A DNA stretch of 64,000 nucleotides from Limnephilus marmoratus. Lineage: Eukaryota; Arthropoda; Insecta; Trichoptera; Limnephilidae. The position numbers and the translations under genes are program-made. Below are positions 45,640 through 54,299 of this stretch, one piece after another. The notes below the pieces were generated by a model. The model ran no database searches, was not told the origin of the DNA, and saw only the letters and a program-made list of their open reading frames with translations. The stretch's first letter is position 1, and the number at the start of each line of letters is the position of its first letter. The DNA is taken from the NCBI GenBank assembly GCA_917880885.1, contig OU862934.1:31542734-31606733 (forward strand), read 5' to 3'.

Positions 45640-46155
45640 AAGTGTTTGGTTTATTTGAAAATTTGGGCAGGGGTTTCCCTTAAAAAACGTGATTTTGTGA
45701 AAAAATCCAGATGTTTTGGAAATTTGTTGAAAATTTTTCAAAGTCCAAAAACGAGAAAACTTTGGGCAGCGGTTTCCCTTAAAAAACGTGATTTTTGTGA
45801 AAAAATCCAGATGTTTTGGAAATTTGTTGAAAATTTTCCAAGTCCAAAAACGAGAAAAATTTGGGCAGCGGTTTCCCTTAAAAAACGTGATTTTGTGAAA
45901 AAATCCAGGTGTTTTGGAAATTTGTTGAAAATTTTCAAAGTCCGAGAACGAGAAAAAATTGGGCAGTGGTTTCCCTTAAAAAACGTGATTTTGTGAAAAA
46001 ATCCAGATGTTTTGGAAATTTCTTGAAAATTTTCAAAGTCCGAGAACGAGAAAAAATTGGGCAGCGGTTTCCCTTAAAAAACGTGATTTTGTGAAAAAAT
46101 CCAGCTGTTTTGGAAATTTGTTGAAAATTTTCAAAGTCCGGATATGAAAATTTCA
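45640..46155 (-). repeat. 98-99-bp tandem repeats in the outer element's leader
   Basis: Five units marked by GGGCAGCGGTTTCCCTTAAA at 45665, 45764, 45863, 45961 and 46059, each followed by CGTGATTTTGTGAAAAAATC; a decayed sixth follows to about 46300. They lie between the LTR and gag on the element's strand. Periodic open frames on both strands are not genes. Confidence 0.88.
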
Positions 46156-46299
46156 CGGGCCGGGATTCACCTTAATGAAACACGTTTTTAGAATTTATTC
46201 CGATGTTTTTGAAAAATGTTTGCAAATTTGCAAAAGTCCGGAAATAAAAAACGGAAACGAGGTTCGCCTTAAACGAACATGTTTTTAGAATATTTCCAT

Positions 46300-47240
46300 T
46301 TCCTTTCCAAAGGGGGGTTCTTCAGAAAAGGAAAGAAATATTTTTTCTTTTATACAAGTTTTCGTGGAAGTATTTGTTTGAAAATTCAACAATGTCTTGG
46401 GGAATCGTTTCTTTATTTACGTGGCTAGACTGTAGCCTGATTTGAGCATCACCAATTATTGGTATTTATCCGCCGACTTCCTTTTGTCATAACAAGTTAT
46501 ATGCAGAAATGTGCATACGTAATGTAATGCCTGACTCGAGGAATCAACGTCAACGCGAACCGAACGTCTTTCAAATTATGTCGTCTGTTTCTTACGAAAG
46601 AAAAAAAAGCTAAATGATGAAACAGGCGGCAAAATTAGAAAAATGCTCAATTGTCAAAAGGTAGAAAGAATTTAATCGACTTGTTTCCCTTAAGCTGCAA
46701 AATATGCCGTTATATATACAGGCCAGTATTTTGCGAAATAGTCCCCTATTCGCAGAATATGTCGATATCAAATACAGACCAGCACTCTGCGGAATAAGTT
46801 TATTAATAAAAACTGGTTAATTAACTTTCGGGAAACGAAGCGGGTAATTGGTTTATCATATACAGGATTTTAATTGTTGAATAACTTTGTTTTAAATATT
46901 TGTGTACATTTCCACTATTAATCTTGTATTTGAAACTAGCAAATTTAGTCGGTCGACACTTGTAAACACTATATTATTCACGACGGCAACTTCCTTGGTT
47001 GAGCACTTTACGTAGGAATACCGGTGATAATGTTTTGTCGAGTGACGACTCGAGAATGAAGGAATCGTGCCCGTGATAATTTAAATTGCAATTCGAAGTT
47101 ACAATCGCGCCGGGGTTCTTGATGGAAATGCTAGACAAATTGGGAGTAACAAGACAAAACATTATACATTATAAAGTTTAAACAATTGCTGATTGAAGAA
47201 CGAGACTGTGGGACCGTGAAGAGGGAGGAAAAAAAAATGC
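46300..47240 (-). other. Leader of the outer element, no gene seen
   Basis: Non-coding sequence between the 98-bp repeats and the primer site. A near-duplicate motif (CGGAATA/GCAGAATATGTCGATAT with CAGGCCAGTATT or CAGACCAGCACT) occurs at about 46700-46800. Confidence 0.5.
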
Positions 47241-47257
47241 CACACGTCGGGCGACAG
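47240..47257 (-). promoter_or_regulatory. Candidate primer binding site of the outer element
   Basis: Minus strand CTGTCGCCCGACGTGTGG directly after the LTR end. It shares CTGTCGCC with the inner element's site at 33404. Confidence 0.55.
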
Positions 47258-47957
47258 TGCTAGCATTGGCGCTACTTGCGGCCAACGCTAAACCCAAAAC
47301 CTGGAAAGGACATGCAATAAACAAGCCGGCGGCTAGCTCTGCACAGCCGGCGCGAGCAAGGTCCCTCTTAAACCCAGGGCGAGTGTCTGTGGTTCGCTTG
47401 TTAATTCCTACTCCCCTTCCTTTCCTCAAAATCTCCAGGTCTCCTTCCTCAATCAGAACACAGTTGTTATGCACGAAAAAGGGTTTTATTCAATTAAAGG
47501 TGAACAGGGTTCTACAAAAGGCCAGCATCGGCACTACACACATGAGTATTTGGCTATCTCTAATTAATTCTATCATAACGGGGGGAGCTTCTCTCAACTC
47601 TCTCTACACGTGTTTAGTGAATTTAAATGTCAGTTCTTAGCACACAGAGGGGTAGCAAGGTTCATTGGTACTCACAAGCAGGAGATAGGCGGTCGGCAGA
47701 CAGGATTCTGGGTAGGCGTAAACCTCTTTAAGCACAATACACAATTAAAGTAAAACATCGTGAGCGTTTACGGAGAGCGCCTAGCGCGAATCACGGGGAA
47801 CACAGTTATTCTGCCGAAGGCCGGCGAAGGAATGGGAGCGGGGAGCCGCTCGGCGCTTGGCACGGGCGCCGCGCGGTGCGGGGAGAGGGGGCGGAGGGCC
47901 TGTGCAAGGGGTCAATTCGCTATTAGCTCGCACGGGAAACAATTCCGTAACGTAACA
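47258..47957 (-). repeat. 5' LTR (minus orientation) of the outer element
   Basis: 700 bp, nearly identical to 29544-30243; ends at plus-strand GTAACA followed by ACGT. Confidence 0.87.
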
Positions 47958-48078
47958 ACGTGGATGAAGCGAGGAGGAGTGTGTGTTAAATTAAATATAT
48001 GAAGAAAAACGATGTCTGAATGCGGATGAAGCGAGGAGTGAGCGCCTACAAAGGGAACAGGTAGTCGACGAACGGTTT

Positions 48079-48900
48079 AGCACTGCATAATTTCATGATG
48101 CCAGAGCTCATTATTTTATATAGAATGAATCGACTGGATGCGCACATCAAATCCCAAAAGTTTCATCGCAATCGGATGAAAGGTTTAGCAATGCATAATT
48201 TCTTGATGCCAGAGCTCACTATTGTATACAAAAACCATTGCGGGCATGCATACATCAAATCCCCAAAGTTTTATCGCAATCGGATGAACGGTTTAGCAAT
48301 GCGTAATTTCATTACGTCAGAGCTCACTATTGCATACAAAAACCATTGCGGGCATGCACACATCAAATCCCCAATGTTTCATCGCAATCGGATGAACGGT
48401 TTAGCAATGCATAATTTCATGACGCCAGAGCTCACTATTTTATATTAAAAAAAATAATCGAGGGAATGCGCACATCATAGTGGAAGGTACTCTCAGTATC
48501 GCCCTGATGTAAGACCACCATTCAGAATTGAAACGTTACTTGAAATGGCTTCTGCCGTGTTTGGTAACCAGATCTGAATAGCCAGGTACTTCTCCACCTT
48601 CCTCTTTCCTATCTCCTTCCCCTCCCCACTGCCTTCAGCCTCACAACATACCCCAATTGGGGACGCCATAGTCCCACTGGCTCCAGACGGGAGCAGTTGG
48701 GACTCTTGTGCGGTATTCATGTAAAAAAAAAATCAAATCGCCAAAGTCAGAGAAGCCAGATCCAGAGCTCACCATTTTATACAGAAAGAATCGAAGGGAT
48801 GCGCACACAGTGTCCCCAAAGTTTCCTCGCAATCGGATGAACAGTTTAGCAATGCATAATTTCGTGATGTCAGAGCCTATTATTTTATATAGAAACCAAT
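48079..48900. repeat. 108-bp tandem repeat array, interrupted
   Basis: AGCAATGCATAATTTC (or a close variant) starts units at 48079, 48187, 48295 and 48403, spacing exactly 108 bp; a further unit lies at about 48736-48897 after an insertion. Each contains GCCAGAGCTCACTATT and ATCGCAATCGGATGAACGGT. The period is a multiple of 3, so a 117-codon frame (48095-48448) is open with 36-residue repeats; I see no evidence that it is a gene. Confidence 0.85.
48485..48735 (+). mobile_element. Small retroposed insertion with poly(A) tail
   Basis: About 245 bp ending GGTATTCATGTAAAAAAAAAA interrupts one 108-bp repeat unit between ...CACATCA and TCAAATC; short TCA repeats at the junctions fit a small target duplication. 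It could be a 5'-truncated LINE end or a SINE; not identified. Confidence 0.55.
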
Positions 48901-49452
48901 GAATTGTTCCCGGGGCGGCGGTACCAATCCCATATTGAATGATTATCATAAAAATGAAATATACAAAAAAGCGCTATATAAATTTATCATTTTTGATAAA
49001 AATTATATGGTACTAATGTTTAGAGGTACCTGCACGTACGTAAAAAAAATATTAAATATATTTAGGCTGGGTTGTTCAAAACAATATTTAAAAATCTCCA
49101 ATTTTTCAAGTTAATATAAACGTTCTGTGAAAGTTCTGTTCAAATTCTATTCAAGTTCTGTAATTATTTTATACATTTACAAAAAAATACATAAGCAATA
49201 TCATCAGATGATACAGAGTTGTTATGTGCAGGTTACCTGCACGTATGTAAAAAAACATATGAAATATATTTAGGCTGGGTTCTGTGAAAGTTCTGTTCAA
49301 ATTCTATTGAAGTTCCGTACTTATTTCTGTTTTGAAATATGAGTATAAATAAATAATAATAAATATAATAAGTTTTGATGTTTTGAATAAATAAAACTCG
49401 CACATTGCGTGAAAATTAATAAACTTGACTAATTTAAAAATAACGTTCCTAC
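48901..49452. other. Unrecognised, with an imperfect direct duplication
   Basis: TACCTGCACGTACGTAAAAA ... TTTAGGCTGGGTT at about 49026-49075 recurs at 49231-49280, and GTTCTGTGAAAGTTCTGTTC at about 49121 recurs at 49279. No gene seen. Confidence 0.45.
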
Positions 49453-49948
49453 TGTAGCAACCACGCATTGTTGCTACGTCACGTGTTGGATTACGCCCGA
49501 AACGTATCGATATTTCCAGAGGCGTCACCGGTGTTCAATTGTATGCGAGCGAAATTACTAGAGAAATAGTTCTGCCACCTAAGCGAAAGAGCTAGAACGT
49601 ACGGCTGTACCGTTCAAGTGCCCGCAGAAGGTTCGGGTGATATCTCGCCTTTACGTGAATTCACCCGGCGTTACCTACCGTCATTGAATCTACTTGCCGG
49701 GCCGGCAGAGTATAAAAGCAAGTGCGAGCCGCATACGGCTCAGTCTTAAGTCTAGTATTCATTCAACTTACCACGGAGCAGTTGCCTCGTCTATCCGCGA
49801 TCAACCTTGACCCAGTGTGTACTATTGATATCGTAAAATTGTACGCTAACCGTTTATTGTACTCACGTATTATAATTATTGTGTGGACTCATTAAAGGCT
49901 ATTATTACACGCAAACTCGTTTCCTTCATTCAATCATCAGCCACGACA
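49453..49948 (+). repeat. Probable solo LTR
   Basis: A GC-richer 496-bp block starting TGTAGCAACC and ending CACGACA. It has a TATA box (TATAAAAG at 49711), a CAGTCT initiator-like site about 30 bp on, and an ATTAAAG poly(A)-signal-like motif at about 49890. This is the expected order for an LTR. No matching 4-bp target duplication was found, so a host promoter or partial element remains possible. Confidence 0.5.
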
Positions 49949-50408
49949 CTTGAGTACCCACAGACCAATATGCATTCAATCCACCATACTGAAACTATTT
50001 GAAAGCCTAATACTTGACAAACTTTTTGCCCAAATGAAACCTGTAATATCACCTTACCAGTTTGGATTTATGCCAGGTAGAAGTACACTTTCCAACTTGA
50101 TTATTTATGAAAATTTTATAACCAATGCTTTTAAAGAAAAAAAAAACAAGTAGACTCTATCTATACTGATTTTAGTAAAGCCTTTGATTCAGTTTCCCAT
50201 AAAATTCTTATTTGGAAATTAGAAAAACTTGGTATACGTGGTAATACATTAAACTGGTTTGAAACTTACTGGAAGACAACAAATTGTTAGAATAAAATCC
50301 TCCTTGTCGGAAAAAATTTATGCAATAAGTGGAGTTCCACAGGGTTCACACATTAGCCCAATATTATTTATCTTGTTTATAAATGATCTTACAAAAATAT
50401 TTCATGAT

Positions 50409-51731
50409 AATAATAATAATAATTAAAAATAAATTTGGACAAATTATATAGAGCTGTTTTTGCGAAAAATCGCCTCAAGAGCGCTGTACAAATTAGCATG
50501 GATTTTACATTAGAATTTACTTAACTTAGGAGGCTAGATAACAACTCATCTTGCAGCTATCAAGCGCATGGATTATTGGAATTCTAGCCCCCCAATAAGT
50601 TAAATAAAATATCTTTTTATATGTACGTATTTCAATTTACTTAACTATGTAGGGGGCTAGATAACCACTCGTCTTGCAGCTATCAAGCGCATGGATTGTT
50701 GGAATTCTAGCCCCCCAATAAGTTAAATAAAATATCTTTTTATATGTACGTATTTTAATTTACTTAACTATGTAGGAGGCTAGATAACAACTCGCTTGAT
50801 GCGCATGGATTATTGGAATTCTTGCCCCCCAATAATACATTTACCTTATGTATTTAGTAATCTACTTAACATCCTTAGTCTAACTTAATCTAACTTAATG
50901 TACTTAATCTAACTTAACCTAACTTAATCTTTCTCACACATACTCAAAACCTATATTTAATAAATCTGTAGTTCATAACAACAATTGCAAAGAAACCATA
51001 AAAATAACTTGTAATCAACGCTAACGAAAATGTATATACTCGTAATAATACACTGTAATAATTGTCACTGTGAACTGTTTATTATTATTGATTGTTGTTT
51101 TAAACACTATCTCTTAGGTATTTTATTTTGTCATTTATCACTCCATACGTACGGCACTGGTAGAAACCGAAGGGCGCGTGCTCAGTCCGATGACTTCCTA
51201 GTCCATGTGCTTATAGGCGGGGGGCAGGCGCGGGCGGTTGGCAGCGGAGGTAGCTAGGGATGTAGAGATTGCAGAGGTCATCTTTTTGTTATCTTTTCTG
51301 GTGCGTTTCTTAGAAGGCCGCTTCGGTGGCCTACACACCGAACGGGTCATATGGTCCACAGTCGTAAATACAGCGACTGCAGGCGTACCGGCGAGCAGCG
51401 GGGGTTGCAGTAAAGGAGCGATGTGCGCAGGGGTACGGCTATGACACCCAACGACCGAACAAATGACCACATCTGATAAATGTTCGCTACCCATCCTGGG
51501 TTTTAAACACACTCGCATCTAATGAATCACGATAACAATCTGCACATATTCTTAAAACTCGTTATACGTCCACACTACTTACGATAAAATTATTTTGAGT
51601 TCACATATGTAATGTACACAGAGTAATAAACATTATTTGACACTTTTAAGGTCTCAAAATGTTAATTGTCCCTCTTATTTAATAAGGGATAACGGGACCG
51701 GCCAGAATGCGTCAGGCTGCTCCGAGCGCCG
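50409..51731 (-). mobile_element. L2-like LINE, internally deleted, inserted in LINE copy 1
   Basis: The minus-strand 3' end (50409-50490, with AGCGCTCTTGAGGCGATTTT and a (TTA)n tail) matches the L2-like LINE at 21665. ATGAT occurs at both edges. The 5' part is GC-richer and has a 106-codon frame (51198-51518, minus) rich in Pro, Arg and Lys that could be an ORF1 start. No RT remains, so the middle is lost. About 38 bp of the target LINE is missing at the insertion site. Confidence 0.6.
50517..50840. repeat. 122-123-bp tandem repeat, three copies
   Basis: Units start TACTTAACTTAGGAGGCTAG (50517), TACTTAACTATGTAGGGGGC (50638) and TACTTAACTATGTAGGAGGC (50761), each with GCGCATGGATTATTGGAATT and CCCCCCAATAA. 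The third is truncated. They lie inside the L2-like insertion. Confidence 0.83.
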
Positions 51732-52597
51732 ATGATTTTTAGAATAATTCAAAATATTTACCATTGCAACATTCTTCAAGATAATATCAACAAATTGTTA
51801 ATTTGGTGTAATGAAAATAGACTTTACTTAAATATCTCAAAATTTCATAAAGTTAGATTTTCTCGAATAAAAAATCCAGAGATCTTCAATTACAACATTG
51901 ATAACAATACTCTGGAGACGTTAACACAAATTAAAGACTTGGGCATCACTTTTCAATCTAATCTTTCATTTGTTAACCACATAACAGAAATCTCTAATAA
52001 GGCCTTAAAAATGTTGGGATTCATAACTAGGCTAACTAGAAATTTTAACAATATAAACTGTTATATTTTGCATATGTTAGAAATCAACTTGAATACAATT
52101 CTCCCGTCTGGAACCCATATTACAATATACATGTACAAGCTGTTGAAAAAATACAAAACAAATTCTTACGTTTTCTTAATTTTAAAATGGGTATTCCAGC
52201 AGTTATGTTGAACTACAATACTATTTTGGATGATATGAATGTGCTCAAATTGTCAAACAGAAGAACTTTCACTGACTTGGTATTTCTGTATAAAATTCTA
52301 AATGATTTAGTTGACAGTCCGGTATTGCTCGAATTGATAAGCTTCCGGATTCCACTACGTAATACTAGAAGTCAGGATTTATTTCAGTGCAGTAATTCTG
52401 GAACTAACTACCATATGTACTCCTCTTTGCCCAGAATACTAATGGAGGGAAACAATTATACCAAGTCAGTGGACATCTTCAATTTATCTTTAAACAAATA
52501 TAAAATATTGTTACGAAGGCAGTTCAGTTATATACAATAAATACTGTATATTTCTTACTATTCATATGTAAAAGCCCCGAAAAAGGGCGTTAATAAA

Positions 52598-52760
52598 TAA
52601 ATAAATAAATATTTAAATAAATTAAGACAATATAAGCGAAACTCAATCGAAAATCTGGAAACAGAAAAATCAGAAAAACATATTGACACCTCTGGGACTC
52701 GAACCCAGGACCTCTTGCTTTCCGGGCAAACGCGCTAACTACTGCGCCACGGTGTCGATA
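52598..52760 (-). mobile_element. tRNA-derived SINE
   Basis: A minus-strand tRNA-like head (52685-52756) is followed by a body of about 80 bp (AGATTTTCGATTGAGTTTCG and on) and a (TTTA)n tail. The same head-and-body arrangement is found, partly rearranged, at 53001-53137, so it is a repeat family. Confidence 0.7.
52685..52756 (-). tRNA. tRNA-like sequence (SINE head or tRNA pseudogene)
   Basis: 72 nt fold as a tRNA: acceptor GACACC/GGTGTC, D arm GCGC...GCGC, anticodon stem TTTGC/GCAAG and a perfect T arm CTGGG-TTCGAGT-CCCAG. Box B is GGTTCGAGTCC. The seven-base anticodon loop CCGGAAA has C, not U, at position 33; the nominal anticodon GGA would mean serine, but the long serine variable arm is absent. 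It is therefore probably not a working tRNA but the pol III promoter head of the SINE. Confidence 0.6.
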
Positions 52761-52962
52761 TGAAATTCGGTTATGTTTAACTTTACCATACTTCGACTAT
52801 GAACCACCTACATTATCTTCATTTTCTTTAACGCGTATATTATTGGCAACTATCTTTATGTATGATTGCAAGATTCAAATTCGAACTAAATGCTCTCTAG
52901 ATAGTGTCTGGATAAATCTTTATCCATTTTATTTAATATGCGATATCTATCAACTTTTCTGC
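52761..52962. other. AT-rich spacer, no gene seen
   Basis: About 200 bp between the SINE and the palindrome; nothing recognised. Confidence 0.4.
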
Positions 52963-53248
52963 AAGTCTAGGATTAATATTTTATTTTTTTATTTTAACTT
53001 TATGAGTAAAACCTCAAATTGTAATATTTAAATAAATTAAGACAATATAAGCGAAACTCAATCGAAAATCTGGAAACAGAAAAATCAGAATAACATATTG
53101 ACACCTCTGGGACTCGAACTCAGGACCTTCTGCTTTTCCAGATTTTCGATTGAGTTTCGCTTATATTGTCTTAATTTATTTAAATATTACAATTTGAGGT
53201 TTTACTCATACAGTCAAAATTAAAAATTAAAATATTAATCCTAGACTT
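52963..53248. repeat. Large palindrome with a broken SINE in its centre
   Basis: Arms 52963-53073 and 53138-53248 (111 bp each) are inverted copies; the inner 73 bp (53001-53073 and 53138-53210) are perfect. The 64-bp loop holds the T-arm half of the tRNA-like head (GGGACTCGAACTCAGGACCT). The inner arm is the SINE body. The right arm runs directly into LINE copy 2. Confidence 0.87.
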
Positions 53249-54295
53249 TAGTTTCCCATAAACTTCTCATTTGGAAATTAGAAAAACTTGGTATACGTGG
53301 TAATACATTAAACTGGTTTGAAAGCTATCTTACTGGAAGACAACAAATTGTTAGAATAAAATCCTCATTGTCGGAAAAAAATTATGCAACAAGTGGAGTT
53401 CCACAGGGTTCACACCTTGGCCTAATCTTATTTATCTAGTTTATAAATTATCTAGCAAAAATATTTCGTGGTGTATTTTTCTTACTTTTTGCTGATAACC
53501 TCAAAATGTTTAGAATTATTCAAAATATTTACCATTGCAACATTCTTCAAGATAAATGGACTTTACTTATATATCTCAAAATGCCAAGTGGTTAGATTTT
53601 CTCGAATAAAAAATCCAGTGATCTTTAATAACAACATTGATAACAATACTCTCGAGACATTAACACAAATTAATGACTTAGGCATCACTTTTCAATCAAA
53701 TCTTTGTTAACCACATAACAGAAATCTCCAACAAGGGCTTAAAAATGTTGGGATTTATAACTAGGCTAACTAGAAATTTTAACAATACAAAGTGTATTAA
53801 ACTGTTATATTTTGCATATATTAGAAGTCAACTTGAGTACAATTCTCCCGTCTGGAACCCAAATTATAATATACATGTACAAGCTATTGAAAGAATACAA
53901 AATAAATTCTTACGTTTTCTAAATTTTAAAATGGGTATTCCAGCAATTATGTTAAACTACAACACTATTTTAAATGATGTGAATATGCTCAAATTGTCAG
54001 ACAGAAGAATTTTCACTGATTTGGTATTTCTGTATAAAATTCTAAATAATTTAGTTGATAGTCCGATATTGCTTGAATTGATAAACTTCCGGATTCCACT
54101 ACGTAATACCAGAAGTCAGGATTTATTTCAGTGCAGAAATTCTGGAACTAACTACCATTTGTATTCCTCTTTGTCCAGAATACTAATGGAGGGAAATAAT
54201 TATGCCAGAGGACATCTTCAATTTATCTTTAAACAAATACAAAATACTGTTACTGAGGCAGTTCGGTTATGTACAATAAATACTATATATTTCGT
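53249..54295 (+). pseudogene. LINE copy 2 (Jockey-like), RT remnant
   Basis: Begins at motif A (SHKLLIWKLEKLGIRGN) and continues with GVPQGSHLG (motif B). Motif C region LLFADNLKMF has the second catalytic Asp replaced by Asn. The C-terminal region (53745-54335) has RSQLEYNSPVWNP and RIPLRNTRSQDLF. It is strongly similar to copy 1 and lacks copy 1's L2-like insertion, so it shows the original sequence there. Stops and frameshifts occur near 53445 and 53590-53745. Its 3' end is interrupted near 54295 by LINE copy 3; its tail probably resumes at about 55906. Confidence 0.8.
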
Positions 54296-54299
54296 TGCA

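Larger units (their letters stand above)
29544..47957 (-). mobile_element. Outer Gypsy-type element, pol-less, split by a second Gypsy
   Basis: LTRs of 700 bp each (29544-30243 and 47258-47957) are almost identical; I found one difference, T/G at 30052/47762 or nearby. A target duplication ACGT flanks them (29540-29543 and 47958-47961). A C-rich tract after the left LTR is the complement of a polypurine tract, so the element reads on the minus strand. Removing the inner Gypsy and its duplicated GAGT leaves about 7.3 kb. It holds a leader with 98-bp repeats, a truncated gag start (45306-45500) and a 3' region alignable with that of the inner element. No protease, RT or integrase remains. It is a recent non-autonomous relative of the inner Gypsy. 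Confidence 0.87.
49949..52610 (+). pseudogene. LINE copy 1 (Jockey-like), RT remnant split by an insertion
   Basis: Left part (49949-50407): RPICIQSTILKLFESLI, QFGFMPGRSTL, DFSKAFDSVSHKILIWKLEK (motif A region) and GVPQGS-like motif B with frameshifts. Right part (51738-52540): LLIWCNENRLYLNISKFHKV, IKDLGITFQSNLSFVNHI and RIPLRNTRSQDLF. The 3' end has the GTAAAAGCCCCGAAAAAGGGC hairpin at 52568 and an (AATA)n tail. A 1.3-kb L2-like element at 50409-51731 replaced the segment with motif C. Nearly the same sequence occurs in copy 2 (53248 on). Confidence 0.82.

Noticed and set aside
45583..45996. A 137-codon frame with KKRDFVKKSRCFGNLLK-type periodicity
   Set aside because: It is produced by the 98-99-bp leader repeats and loses frame where the unit is 98 bp; no family resemblance.
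51198..51518. A stand-alone host gene in the GC-rich part of 51.1-51.5 kb
   Set aside because: It lies inside the L2-like insertion and at most is the start of its ORF1.
52685..52756. Functional tRNA-Ser(GGA)
   Set aside because: No long variable arm, C at position 33, and a repeated body plus tail in a second, rearranged copy nearby; better explained as a SINE head.
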